From Rhodobacteraceae bacterium HTCC2150 (GTDB lineage Bacteria; Pseudomonadota; Alphaproteobacteria; Rhodobacterales; Rhodobacteraceae), in the NCBI GenBank assembly GCA_000169395.1, contig AAXZ01000008.1:39169-103168 (forward strand): a DNA stretch of 64,000 nucleotides, given 5' to 3'. Below are positions 8,723 to 18,400 of this stretch, in pieces. A program made the position numbers and the translations under genes. Each line of letters opens with the position of its first letter. Within the stretch, counting starts at the first letter, position 1. The notes under the pieces were generated by a model. The model saw only the letters and a list, made by a program, of their open reading frames with translations. It searched no databases and had not been told where the DNA came from.

Positions 8723-9645
8723 GTTGATTGCTCCATCAAAATCTTTACGTGCGCTGCTGCGCTTTCAGCTAGGGCATCCAAGTCATAGCCGCCTTCAAGG
8801 CTGGATACCAGTCGGCCCTGACAATGGGTATCCGCCAATTCACAAATTTTTTGCGTCACCCAAGCAAAGTCTTCAGTTGTGAAATCCAATCCAGCCAAAG
8901 GGTCCGCACGATGTGCATCAAACCCTGCCGAAACAATAATCAATTCCGGATCGAACGCGGCAACCGCTGGCAATACCTGCTGTTCCATTGCACGGCGAAA
9001 ACCAATGCTGCCAGTACCACCCGGCAAAGGCACGTTCATAACGTTGTTGTTCACGCCCGTTTCATGCGCCGCACCCGTTCCAGGATAAAGTGGGGATTGG
9101 TGGGTTGATGCAAAGAAAATTCGCGCGTCATCCTCGACCAAATCTTGCGTTCCGTTCCCGTGGTGCACATCAAAATCGACAATCGCCACACGTTTTAATC
9201 CATGATTGCCCAGCGCATGCTTAGCTGCCAATGCCACATTCCCGAAAAAGCAAAATCCCAGGGGGGTTGTTCGTTCTGCATGGTGACCCGGTGGCCTCAT
9301 CGCAACAAACGCATTTTGCACATCACCGTTCATTACCATATCAACTGCACGGACATTCCCACCGGCCGCACGCATTGCTGCCTCAAGTGACCCTGGTGAC
9401 ATGTGCGTATCCGCATCTAGCGAAACCCATCCGTCCTTGGGGGCCGCGTTGCGAATGGCTGAAATATGCGACTGCGGATGCACCTTTAACAGATTGTCGT
9501 CCAAGACAAGCGGCGCCTCTTCGCGCAATAAATCAAAACCTTCCAAAGCACGCAGGACATATTCAAGTCGTGCCACCTGTTCGGGATGGCCCGTTGGTGT
9601 CACGTGGTTAAGGCACGCAGGGTGGGTAATCAGCGCAGTTGTCAT
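8719..9645 (-). CDS. Histone deacetylase-like amidohydrolase (acetoin utilisation/HDAC family)
   Basis: 308 residues from the ATG at 9645, chosen because the family homology begins exactly there (ALITHPACLNHVTPTGHPE) and longer starts add unrelated residues. Zinc and catalytic motifs are intact: 'RPPGHHAE', 'VDFDVHHGNGTQD' and 'SAGFDAHRADPL'. Bacterial members deacetylate small amides or acetyl-polyamines rather than histones; the substrate here is not known. It heads the operon with xseB, ispA and dxs, a conserved arrangement in this group. Confidence 0.9.
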   Translation of the reverse strand: MTTALITHPACLNHVTPTGHPEQVARLEYVLRALEGFDLLREEAPLVLDDNLLKVHPQSHISAIRNAAPKDGWVSLDADTHMSPGSLEAAMRAAGGNVRAVDMVMNGDVQNAFVAMRPPGHHAERTTPLGFCFFGNVALAAKHALGNHGLKRVAIVDFDVHHGNGTQDLVEDDARIFFASTHQSPLYPGTGAAHETGVNNNVMNVPLPGGTGSIGFRRAMEQQVLPAVAAFDPELIIVSAGFDAHRADPLAGLDFTTEDFAWVTQKICELADTHCQGRLVSSLEGGYDLDALAESAAAHVKILMEQST

Positions 9646-9670
9646 AATTCGGTAATATCCTTGTAATCGA

Positions 9671-10372
9671 TCAATCTGGTGCCAGCATATAGCCAGCGCC
9701 ACGCACAGTTTGCAGATACCGTGGTTGCTTTGGATCCACCTCAATTTTGCGGCGCAGACGCGTAATTTGTACGTCTACCGCGCGTTCTTGGGCTTGGCCG
9801 CCATCACGACCCAAATCTTCAACCAATTGCGTTCTGGAAATTGCCTCGCCCGGTTGTGCAGAAAACAAACGCATCAACTGGCTTTCTGTTGATGTAAGCC
9901 GCACCAACTCATCGCCATGACGCAATTCACCACGTTCCAGATCATATCGCGCCGGCCCCAATTGCATTAGTTTTGGCCCATCGCGTGACGTGTCCGCCGC
10001 CGGCATCCGACGCAAAATTGCGTTGATCCGCAAAAGCAATTCTTTTGGTTCAAACGGCTTGCTTAGGTAATCATCCGCACCTGCTTCTAGCCCAGCGATG
10101 CGATCACTGCTTTCACCCTTGGCAGTCAGCAATAAAATGGGCGTGCTGATGTCCTTGCGCAGGGATTTGGTCAACTCAATACCAGTTTCCCCCGGCATCA
10201 TCACATCAAGAACAATCAGGTCAAATTCCAAGCCCGATAGCAATCGTCGCGCATGTCCTGCGTCACGGGCGGCTGACACCCAAAAACCGTTTCGGACAAG
10301 AAATTTTTGCAACAATCCGCGAATGCGTTCGTCATCATCAACAATCAGCAAGTGCACTTCGGGCGTGGTCAT
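9671..10372 (-). CDS. petR: OmpR-family response regulator, PetR-like
   Basis: 233 residues. Receiver domain has the acidic pair D12-D13, phospho-acceptor D56 in 'LIVLDVMMPG', and the conserved K in 'YLSKPF'; the C-terminal winged helix ends 'RLRRKIEVDPKQPRYLQTVRGAGYML', as in OmpR/PhoB regulators. The start overlaps the stop of the MarR-type gene by four bases. A MarR-type/OmpR-type pair is the layout of petP-petR described in Rhodobacter capsulatus. No sensor kinase is adjacent. The PetR name rests on this pairing and on ilvE next door, so it is moderately sure. Confidence 0.8.
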   Translation of the reverse strand: MTTPEVHLLIVDDDERIRGLLQKFLVRNGFWVSAARDAGHARRLLSGLEFDLIVLDVMMPGETGIELTKSLRKDISTPILLLTAKGESSDRIAGLEAGADDYLSKPFEPKELLLRINAILRRMPAADTSRDGPKLMQLGPARYDLERGELRHGDELVRLTSTESQLMRLFSAQPGEAISRTQLVEDLGRDGGQAQERAVDVQITRLRRKIEVDPKQPRYLQTVRGAGYMLAPD

Positions 10373-10875
10373 TGGTTTTGCTCCTTCAGACTGTCAAACT
10401 GTCGCTTCATTTCTGGATCCATCATCGCTTCTAAAACTGTTCGGAAACCATTCACGGCCTCTGGCCCTGCATGACGAAACGCGCTGCGCATTCTTTTACG
10501 TTGGGCATCCGAAATTTGCTGCTCTAGCGATACACCCGCTGACGTTAAATACAAATGACGTTCTCGTTTGTCACGCGCACCTACGCGGCTTTCCACCAAT
10601 CCATCTTCAATCAATGTGCGCAAAACGCGGTTTAGCGATTGTTTGGTGACGCCAAGAATATTCAACAGATTGTTTACGGTGGTTCCCGGTGAACGATGAA
10701 TGAAATGAACCGCACGATGATGCGCGCGCCCATATTCAAGTTCTGAGAGAATGCGATCAGGATCAGCCGTAAAACCGCGATACGCGAAAAACATAGCTTC
10801 AATGCCAATACGGAGCTGTTCATCGGTCAGAAACAAAAGTCCCTCACCGCCGCCGCGTGTCACCCTATTGTTCAT
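10369..10875 (-). CDS. petP: MarR-family regulator, PetP-like
   Basis: 168 residues from the ATG at 10875; the longer frame runs upstream into the divergent ilvE promoter and is not credible. The winged helix is evident: 'TTVNNLLNILGVTKQSLNRVLRTL' as helix-turn-helix and 'DGLVESRVGARDKRERHLYLT' as wing. MarR proteins bind palindromes as dimers and often regulate their own gene; candidate dyads lie in the 188-bp gap to ilvE. Pairing with petR suggests the PetP/PetR regulators known from Rhodobacter. Confidence 0.8.
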   Translation of the reverse strand: MNNRVTRGGGEGLLFLTDEQLRIGIEAMFFAYRGFTADPDRILSELEYGRAHHRAVHFIHRSPGTTVNNLLNILGVTKQSLNRVLRTLIEDGLVESRVGARDKRERHLYLTSAGVSLEQQISDAQRKRMRSAFRHAGPEAVNGFRTVLEAMMDPEMKRQFDSLKEQNQ

Positions 10876-10975
10876 CCCATTAGTCCCTTCAAACGAATTC
10901 GCTTTCTGTTTCTCATCCCTTTTTATGTCAGTCTTGTTGACATTCCAAGAATCAAATACTACCAATCGTACGAAT

Positions 10976-11015
10976 TTGCGCAATTTTATGTCCGAAACGG
11001 CCCTATATTGCGCAA
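10976..11015. promoter_or_regulatory. Paired TTGCGCAA palindromes upstream of ilvE
   Basis: The 8-bp palindrome ttgcgcaa occurs at 10976-10983 and again at 11008-11015, 32 bp apart (about three helical turns); the second copy extends to a 10-bp palindrome (attgcgcaat). They sit 49 bp before the ilvE start, in the petP-ilvE intergenic region. Same-face spacing suggests cooperative binding by a dimeric regulator, PetP being one candidate. No direct evidence of binding. Confidence 0.4.
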
Positions 11016-11063
11016 TAAATGCAAAACAACAGGCCGCTGGCCGCAAAAGCAAAGGAACACGTT

Positions 11064-11933
11064 ATGGCAGGTGCCTATGATGACCGCGATGGGTTTATCT
11101 GGATGGACGGCGAAATGGTCGATTGGCGTTCAGCGAATGTCCATATTCTGACGCATGCTTTGCACTACGGTTCTTCTGTGTTTGAAGGTGAGCGGGCCTA
11201 CAATGGCAAGATCTTTAAATCACGCGAACATTCGCAACGTCTATTGGATAGCGGCGATTACATGGACATCCCAATCCCTTACACCGTTGACGAGATCGAA
11301 GCGGCTAAGGATCAAGTTCTAAAAGCGTCCGGCCTGTCTGATGCATATGTTCGTGTTGTTTGCTGGCGCGGATCTGGCAATGACATGGGTGTCGCTTCTG
11401 CGCAAAACCCTGTCCATATGGCGGTAGCAGCTTGGGAATGGGGTGCCTATTACGGCGACGCCAAAACCAAGGGTGCAAAATTGGACATTTCAAAATGGAA
11501 ACGTCCAAGCCCAGAAACAATTCCTTGTTTCGCCAAGGCGGCTGGTCTTTACATGATCTGTACAATGGCCAAACACCAAGCCGAGGCAAAAGGTTGCTCT
11601 GACGCGATGATGTATGATCACCGTGGATATGTTGCCGAGGCAACTGGTGCGAACATTTTCTTCGTTAAAGACGGCGAAGTGCACACGCCCAAGCCTGACA
11701 GCTTTTTGAATGGCATCACGCGTCAAACTGTTATTGGCATGCTAGAAGCTAAAGGTATCAAGGTTAACGTTCGTCACATCATGGCCGAAGAACTAGAGGG
11801 CTTTGAGCAGTGCTGGTTAACAGGCACCGCCGCTGAGGTGACGCCCGTTGGTCAAATCGGCGAACATACGTTTGAAGTTGGTGCCCTGACCCGTGAAATC
11901 GCAGAGGACTACGAAAAACTCGTACGCGCTTAA
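11064..11933 (+). CDS. ilvE: Branched-chain amino acid aminotransferase
   Basis: 289 residues from the ATG at 11064, preceded by 'aaaggaacac' as ribosome-binding site; an in-frame start at 11019 is less likely. Fold-type IV PLP aminotransferase: N-terminal 'HALHYGSSVFEGERAY', the PLP-lysine region 'PCFAKAAGLYM', and 'ATGANIFFVKDG' plus 'TPKPDSFLNGITRQT', all standard for IlvE. It transfers the amino group between glutamate and the 2-oxo acids of leucine, isoleucine and valine. Divergent from petP-petR; a terminator follows. Confidence 0.93.
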   Translation: MAGAYDDRDGFIWMDGEMVDWRSANVHILTHALHYGSSVFEGERAYNGKIFKSREHSQRLLDSGDYMDIPIPYTVDEIEAAKDQVLKASGLSDAYVRVVCWRGSGNDMGVASAQNPVHMAVAAWEWGAYYGDAKTKGAKLDISKWKRPSPETIPCFAKAAGLYMICTMAKHQAEAKGCSDAMMYDHRGYVAEATGANIFFVKDGEVHTPKPDSFLNGITRQTVIGMLEAKGIKVNVRHIMAEELEGFEQCWLTGTAAEVTPVGQIGEHTFEVGALTREIAEDYEKLVRA

Positions 11934-11944
11934 CAAACCCTTAG

Positions 11945-11975
11945 AACGGCGATGTTTAGGTGTCGCCGTTTTTCT
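11945..11975 (+). terminator. Rho-independent terminator after ilvE
   Basis: Inverted repeat aacggcga / tcgccgtt (8 bp stem, 10-base loop) followed directly by a T-run (ttttt), 11 bases after the ilvE stop codon. It separates ilvE from the convergent DMT transporter gene. Confidence 0.85.
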
Positions 11976-12880
11976 TATTGCCCAAGCAACGCTTTCTTTT
12001 TCAGACTTTGTTCGCGCCAGATGATCAAGATGCCCGAAGCAACTACAATGCCGGCCCCCAAAAGCATGATCCCTGTCGGTAATTCATCAAAAAAGAAATA
12101 GCCTATCGCAAGCGCCAATAGGATTGATGTGTAATCAAATGGCGCGACAACGCTGGCCTCGGCATATCGATAGCAGGCTGTCAGGCAAATTTGCCCGATT
12201 CCACCTATAACGCCTGCCAAAATCAACATCCAAAATGCATCCCATGGTGGAATCGTCCAACCAAATGGTAATGTGGTCAACGACAGCAAGGTTGTTGATA
12301 ACGAGAAATAGAAAACAATCGCGCCAACACTTTCGGTGGCGATCAATTTGCGAACAAACACTTGTGCTAACGCCGCCAATGCCGCCGAAGCAATCATCAA
12401 AATAGCGGCCAACGTCTGGATGAAATCAAGGTCTGCCCCGACCGATTGCAAACGAGGCGACAGAATAATGATCACGCCTACAAAGCCAAAAATCACAACT
12501 GAATATCGAAAAGCACGTACTTTTTCGCCCAAAAACATAGCCGCGAAAATTACCAAGATCAGGGGCGAAGCAAATGCAAGAACCGTCACCTCTGGAAACG
12601 TCAGAATTCCAAGGCAGAAAAACCTAAGTCCCATCGCGCTGCTGCCAGCTAACCCGCGAGCCATGTGACCAATAACCCGGTCGGTACGCAAGGCCGCGCC
12701 CAGATCACCTTGCCACTTTAACCAAACCACAAGAACGACCATCGCCATCGCTGATCGGAAAAATACAGCTTCGCCAAAGGGAACATCGGCTGAAGTCGCC
12801 TTAATAAGCGCCATCATCACGGTGAAAATCGTTACCGCCATAATCTTTAATAGGATGCCCGTCATCGGTGCCGCTGGCAT
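11975..12880 (-). CDS. DMT superfamily transporter (EamA domains)
   Basis: 301 residues with ten hydrophobic spans in two repeated halves, the layout of the drug/metabolite transporter EamA family. The first half contains 'FGEAVFFRSAMAMVVL' (conserved start of repeat one), the second 'IGQICLTACYRYAEASVVAPFDYTSILLALAIGYFFF' around residues 220-256, a strong family signature. Transported compound unknown. It ends 25 bp upstream of the queG start side but on its own; its start at 12880 may be in the queG-containing transcript. Confidence 0.85.
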   Translation of the reverse strand: MPAAPMTGILLKIMAVTIFTVMMALIKATSADVPFGEAVFFRSAMAMVVLVVWLKWQGDLGAALRTDRVIGHMARGLAGSSAMGLRFFCLGILTFPEVTVLAFASPLILVIFAAMFLGEKVRAFRYSVVIFGFVGVIIILSPRLQSVGADLDFIQTLAAILMIASAALAALAQVFVRKLIATESVGAIVFYFSLSTTLLSLTTLPFGWTIPPWDAFWMLILAGVIGGIGQICLTACYRYAEASVVAPFDYTSILLALAIGYFFFDELPTGIMLLGAGIVVASGILIIWREQSLKKKALLGQ

Positions 12881-12904
12881 GACTTAACTTTCTTATATGA
12901 TGCG

Positions 12905-13945
12905 CTAGCTTTGGCTGTTTTCACGCAAACGTTCAACCGCCCATCTGGCAGCATCGAAAACAGTCGGGTCAGGATCATCCAGCAAAGATTGCGCTGATGT
13001 CAACAAGGCGACGTTACCGGAATTACCAATGGCATAAAGCACGTTTCGCACAAACCGATCCCGCCCAATCCGCTTGATGGGTGAGCCCGAAAATTTTGCC
13101 CGGAACCCTGTATCATCTAGAATAACCAATTCGGCCAAATCAGGGGCGATTAAATCGGGGCGGGCCTGATACTTTGCCTCATGACTAACGGCGGCAAACT
13201 TGTTCCATGGGCACGCGGCCAAACAATCATCACAGCCATAAATGTGGTTGCCCATCAGCGCGCGAAGGTCAGGGTCAATTGGCCCTTTATGTTCTATCGT
13301 CAAATAAGAGATGCATTTTCGAGCGTCTAATTTGTACGGGCCAACAAACGCATCCGTTGGACAAACATCCAAACATGCCGTGCAATTACCGCAATTCTCA
13401 ACGGCCGGCTCATCAATCGGCAATTCGTGGGTTGTGAAGATTGCACCCAGGAAGAACCAACTTCCTAAATCTCGGCCTAACAAATTAGTGTGTTTGCCTT
13501 GCCAACCAAGACCTGCCGCCGCCGCCAAGGGTTTTTCCATAACCGGCGCGGTATCCACGAAAACTTTTATTTCACACCCTGCCCGATCAATAAGCCACCG
13601 ACCCACTCGTTTCAGGCGTTTCTTGACCACATCATGATAATCACGGTTTTGGGCATAAACACTAATCGCGCCTTTATTGGGGTGTCCTAAAACATCCATC
13701 GGGTCATGCGTTGGCGTGTACGCCTCAGCCAGCATGATCACAGATTTTGCGTCGGGCCAAAGGGCGGCAGCACTGCCGCGCCAATTCATACGTTCCGCCA
13801 TCCACGCCATTTGACCATGATAACCTGCATCAACAAATTCGCTTAAGCGGACTGGGGTTTCGGGCGTTGCATCAGGGCGGCAAATGCCAATTTTGGTAAA
13901 ACCTGCGTCTAACGCAAAAGTAGATAATTCGGCCTTTAGGCTCAA
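12905..13945 (-). CDS. queG: Epoxyqueuosine reductase
   Basis: 346 residues. QueG reduces epoxyqueuosine in tRNA to queuosine using cobalamin and two [4Fe-4S] clusters. The two ferredoxin-like motifs are plain: '[16 protein letters not shown]' and '[13 protein letters not shown]', and '[23 protein letters not shown]' is the family's central motif. I chose a TTG at 13945 that overlaps the stop of the upstream GST gene (TTGA), because homology begins with the following '[14 protein letters not shown]'; the longer frame to 14044 lies wholly in the GST gene and has no resemblance to QueG. Confidence 0.92.
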   Translation of the reverse strand: MSLKAELSTFALDAGFTKIGICRPDATPETPVRLSEFVDAGYHGQMAWMAERMNWRGSAAALWPDAKSVIMLAEAYTPTHDPMDVLGHPNKGAISVYAQNRDYHDVVKKRLKRVGRWLIDRAGCEIKVFVDTAPVMEKPLAAAAGLGWQGKHTNLLGRDLGSWFFLGAIFTTHELPIDEPAVENCGNCTACLDVCPTDAFVGPYKLDARKCISYLTIEHKGPIDPDLRALMGNHIYGCDDCLAACPWNKFAAVSHEAKYQARPDLIAPDLAELVILDDTGFRAKFSGSPIKRIGRDRFVRNVLYAIGNSGNVALLTSAQSLLDDPDPTVFDAARWAVERLRENSQS

Positions 13946-14610
13946 AAATCCAAATCCGCATAATGGGGTGGCTGCGGGAAACCAGCCACTTGATCCGCCA
14001 AAATTGATCGAAACGCAGGGCGTGATTTGATCTTTGCGTACCAATCTTTGACTTGTGCGTTACGGTTCCAATCCACGTCTCGAATGTAATCTAGGCTGGA
14101 TAATTGTGCGGCCGCTGCAAAATCCGCCATTGTCATGCTGTCACCAGCCAACCAGCGTCGTTGGTCCAATAACCAACCCATATAATCCAAGTGATATTTG
14201 ATTTGTTTGGCACCGACTTTGACATTCTTACTGTCTGGATACCCTGCACCCATGATTTTCTTGTTCACGCGTTCACCAAGCAAATTCAGGGTAACTTCGC
14301 TATAAAATTTGTCATTAAACCACATTACCAAACGACGAACTTCGGCGCGATCGGCCACAGATTGCGGCATCAATGCAGGCGTAGGATGCGCCTCTTCAAT
14401 GTATTCACAAATGGCGACGCTATCACACAAGGTTAAACCGTCGATTTGCAAAATCGGTACTTGGCCTGCTGGATTACGACGCATAAATTCTGGTCGCGCT
14501 TCCCAGTACTTTTCCTCGACCAATTCAACGCCCAATTTCTTCTCGGCCATCACCAAACGAACGGCGCGGCAAAACGGAGAGAGTGGGACGTGGAATAAAC
14601 GATTCATCAA
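13942..14610 (-). CDS. Glutathione S-transferase family protein
   Basis: 222 residues. N-terminal thioredoxin-like domain with '[18 protein letters not shown]' (active-site region) and '[27 protein letters not shown]', the cis-Pro and the E-S/D-S glutathione-binding motif; the C-terminal helical domain has '[22 protein letters not shown]', the N-capping box. Closely coupled to queG. ATGs at 14610 and 14607 are both possible. Substrate not predictable. Confidence 0.9.
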   Translation of the reverse strand: MMNRLFHVPLSPFCRAVRLVMAEKKLGVELVEEKYWEARPEFMRRNPAGQVPILQIDGLTLCDSVAICEYIEEAHPTPALMPQSVADRAEVRRLVMWFNDKFYSEVTLNLLGERVNKKIMGAGYPDSKNVKVGAKQIKYHLDYMGWLLDQRRWLAGDSMTMADFAAAAQLSSLDYIRDVDWNRNAQVKDWYAKIKSRPAFRSILADQVAGFPQPPHYADLDF

Positions 14611-14648
14611 AGTACCTGATTTTCTTTTTCCTACTTTTGGCGTGGCTT

Positions 14649-15374
14649 TCAGCGAGATTCAACCTCGAAGCACGCAGAACGTCCATCTGCGAGGATTGTT
14701 GCTGCCCCATCAGCCGCCTGAGCCGCCTTTTTCACCATCCTTGCGCTGGGTTTGTTGGGGTTTCGGTTTTTCGGGTTCGGCAGAACAACGGCCAAATTCG
14801 CGGCTTGGCTTTTGCTCAGCTTCTCTGGACTTCGTTTAAAGTAATGGTGCGATGCCGCGTCAATTCCAAATACGCCTTCATCAAACTCGATGATGTTCAG
14901 GTAAACTTCTAGGATACGTCGTTTTGACCAGAACATTTCCACCAAGGGTGTGGTTATGGCTTCTAGGCCTTTGCGCACCCAACTTCGCCCTTGCCAAAAG
15001 TACAGGTTCTTTACCATTTGCTGACTGATGGATGACGCGCCTCTGGCACCACCACCGTCAATGGCATCCCGAATAGCGGCCATGTCGAACCCCCAATGCA
15101 AACAAAAGTTCGCATCCTCGGCGGCCACAATCGATCTAATAGCCTTTGGCGAAACTTCCTCGATATTGACCCACTGATAATCGACACTAGCCCCCAAGCG
15201 CCGCCCTTCAGAAATCATGTATAAAGTCGTCGGCGGGTGTAAAACCGAGAAAAGCAAAATCATCACGAAATAGAACACGATCAAATAAGTCAGAACGCGC
15301 ATAAGGCGACGTTTGAACTTGGAGCGCCATCTCGTTTTAGGCGCGACTTCTGTGATGGCTTTCTTTTTTGACAC
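14649..15374 (-). CDS. mtgA: Monofunctional biosynthetic peptidoglycan transglycosylase
   Basis: About 241 residues if the GTG at 15374 is used; the start is uncertain because the longer frame (GTG at 15434) begins inside a stem-loop downstream of gltB. One N-terminal membrane anchor (VLTYLIVFYFVMILLFSVL) is followed by a glycosyltransferase family 51 domain: 'AAEDANFCLHWGFD' holds the catalytic Glu, then 'RGASSISQQMVKNLYF' and 'KRRILEVYLNIIEFDEGVFGI'. It polymerises lipid II glycan strands at the inner membrane without a transpeptidase domain. Confidence 0.92.
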   Translation of the reverse strand: MSKKKAITEVAPKTRWRSKFKRRLMRVLTYLIVFYFVMILLFSVLHPPTTLYMISEGRRLGASVDYQWVNIEEVSPKAIRSIVAAEDANFCLHWGFDMAAIRDAIDGGGARGASSISQQMVKNLYFWQGRSWVRKGLEAITTPLVEMFWSKRRILEVYLNIIEFDEGVFGIDAASHHYFKRSPEKLSKSQAANLAVVLPNPKNRNPNKPSARMVKKAAQAADGAATILADGRSACFEVESR

Positions 15375-15421
15375 AAAAATCTTAAGCCACGGCAAGGCCG
15401 CATTGGTCAAGTCAAAGCAAC

Positions 15422-15455
15422 CCCTGCAAGGCACAAAACCTTGCAGGGATTTTTG
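15422..15455. terminator. Stem-loop between gltB and mtgA
   Basis: A perfect 10-bp inverted repeat, ccctgcaagg (15422-15431) and ccttgcaggg (15439-15448), with a 7-base loop, begins 8 bases past the gltB stop. The clean T-run (attttt) lies on the plus-strand side; on the gltB strand the stem is followed by gttgcttt, a weaker U-tract. It most likely ends gltB transcription, perhaps leakily. Confidence 0.65.
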
Positions 15456-18400
15456 TTATTCTGCCGGAATGGCTGTTTCTTCTATACTCAATGGATGCGG
15501 AATATGAACCAGCATCTCTATTGGGCATACTTGCAAGAAATTTGCGCATTCTACGTCCCAGTTTTGCAGAATTTGCGCGGCACGTTGGCTGCCTGTTTCT
15601 TCGAGATGACGTTCAATAAGCTCTTCTAGCTGGTTGACCCAATGAGGCACTGTCACCGCATTAACCACAAGACTTTCGCGATTGATCAATTCAGCAGACT
15701 TTCCAGAAGGATCGTACAGATACGCCATACCACCCGTCATACCAGCACCAAAATTGGCGCCAATACTGCCAAGGATAACAGCGATACCACCAGTCATGTA
15801 TTCACAGCCGTTAGAACCACAGCCCTCAATCACAACCTTAGCACCCGAATTACGAACACCAAAACGTTCACCGGCACGACCCGCTGCAAACAGGTACCCA
15901 TCGGTGGCACCATAAAGCACGGTGTTCCCGATGATTGTATTATCAGCCGCCACCAACGGGCTAGACATAGGCGGGCGAACCACAATCGTGCCGCCCGAAA
16001 GGCCCTTACCAACGTAGTCATTGGCATCACCAGAAACCTCAAGCTTCAACCCTGGTGCGGCAAACGCGCCAAGAGATTGGCCAGCTGAGCCACGCAATTT
16101 GATGGTCAGATGATCTGGTTGCAAATCATTGCGCATCCCAAAGTTCGTCACAATATGGCTGGAAATTCGTGTGCCAATCGTGCGGTGTGTGTTTTGAACC
16201 GCATAAGAAAGCTGCATTTTCTCGCGTGTTTGCAAGAAACGATCGGCATCTTTTACGATTTGGGCATCTAGTGTGTCAGGCACGGCGTTACGCGGACGAT
16301 GACGGTCATATTTGATGTCATCTGACCCATCAACGCGGATCAACAACGGATTCAAATCCAGATCGTCCAGATGCGCGGAACCACGTGAAACCTGACTTAG
16401 CAAATCGGCACGACCGATAACCTCGTCAATTGAACGCGCACCGATGCTCGCCAAAACTTCACGTACTTCTTCAGCATAGAAAGTGATCAGATTGACAACT
16501 TTGTCTGCACTTCCAGTAAATTTATCACGCAATTCTTCGTCTTGCGTACAAACACCAACAGGGCATGTGTTGGATTGACACTGACGCACCATGATACAGC
16601 CCATCGCAATAAGCGCAGCCGTACCAATACCATATTCCTCGGCACCCATCATCGCAGCCATGACAATATCGCGACCCGTGCGAAGACCACCATCGGTACG
16701 CAGGGTAATGCGGTCACGAAGATTGTTCATCGCCAGAACTTGATGCGTCTCAGTCAAACCCATTTCCCACGGCAAACCCGCGTATTTGATCGAGGTTGCT
16801 GGGCTGGCGCCCGTACCGCCATTGTGACCCGAAATCAGGATCACATCGGCCTTGGCCTTGGCCACACCAGCAGCAATCGTGCCAACACCGGACGCCGCCA
16901 CCAATTTGACAGTAACCTTACAACGAGGGTTGATCTGTTTCAGATCATAAATCAGCTGGGCCAAATCCTCGATTGAATAGATGTCGTGGTGTGGCGGCGG
17001 TGAAATCAAGGTCACACCTTTGGTGGAATGACGCAGACGCGCGATCAAATCTGTGACTTTCATGCCCGGCAATTGGCCACCCTCGCCGGGTTTAGCACCC
17101 TGCGCAACTTTGATCTCCAACTCTTCGCATTGGTTCAGATATTCCGCGGTCACCCCAAAGCGACCTGATGCAACCTGCTTGATCTTTGCAGATGGATTGT
17201 CGCCATTTGGTTCTGGGTGGAAATGCGCCGGATCTTCGCCGCCCTCGCCACTGTCAGACCGCGCGCCAATACGGTTCATCGCCACATTCAGCGTTTTATG
17301 CGCCTCGGGGCTAAGCGCACCAAGGGACATACCCGGTGTCACGAAACGCTTACGAATAGAGGTTACGCTTTCCACGTCGTCCACAGAAATCGGTGCACCC
17401 ATAGGGATAATCGCCAACAAGTCACGCAGATGGATTGGCGGGTTGGATTGCATCGCTTTGGAATATTGCTTCCACAAGCCATAAGACGCTTTGGTTACTG
17501 CCGATTGCATCAAGTGCATTGTCTGGGCTTCCCACGCGTGTTTCTCACCAGAACGACGTGATTTATAAAATCCACCAACAGGCATAACAGTCGCCGCAGA
17601 TTTCCACCCACGGGCGTGAACTTCTTCCAATTTGCGTTGAATACCAATGATCCCAATGCCTGAAATTCGGCTTGGCATACCAGGGAAGTATTCCGCAACC
17701 ATGGCACGTGACAAACCAACTGCCTCAAAATTCAAACCACCGCGATAGGATGACATCACTGAAATGCCCATCTTGGCCATAATTTTTAGCAGACCTTGAT
17801 CAATGGCATTGCGATAGCGTGCAACCGCTTCGGTCAATGAACAATTAAGCAAGCCGCGATCGATGCGATCCGCAAGACTGTCTTGGGCCAAATAAGCATT
17901 CACTGTTGTTGCGCCGCAACCAACAAGAACAGCAAAGTAATGCGGATCAATACATTCCGCGGCACGTACGTTGATCGAACAGAACGTGCGCAATCCTTTG
18001 CGTGTCAGCCATGAATGTACGGCAGATGTCGCAAGGATCATCGGCATCGCCACTTGATCAGCAGATTGTGTTTCATCCGTCAAAACAATGTGCGCGGCAC
18101 CTGAAGCAACCGCATCTTCTGCTTCGGCACGAATGCGCGTCAAAGCTGATTGAAGCGATCCCTCATCTGCTTCAAAAGTACAGTTAATTGTCACAACGTC
18201 TTTGCCAAAATGCGCAAGCAGCGCCTTGAATTGGTTATTGCCGACAAACGGGCTCTCTAAGGACAGAATTTCGGTTTGGCTGCTGTCTTGGCTAAGTACA
18301 TTGCGCAGATTACCAAAACGCGTTTTCAGGCTCATCACGCGGAATTCACGCAAACTGTCGATCGGTGGATTTGTTACCTGGCTAAAGTTTTGACGGAAGA

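Noticed and set aside
13946..14044. Upstream extension of queG
   Set aside because: The extra residues lie entirely within the GST gene in another frame and have no similarity to QueG.
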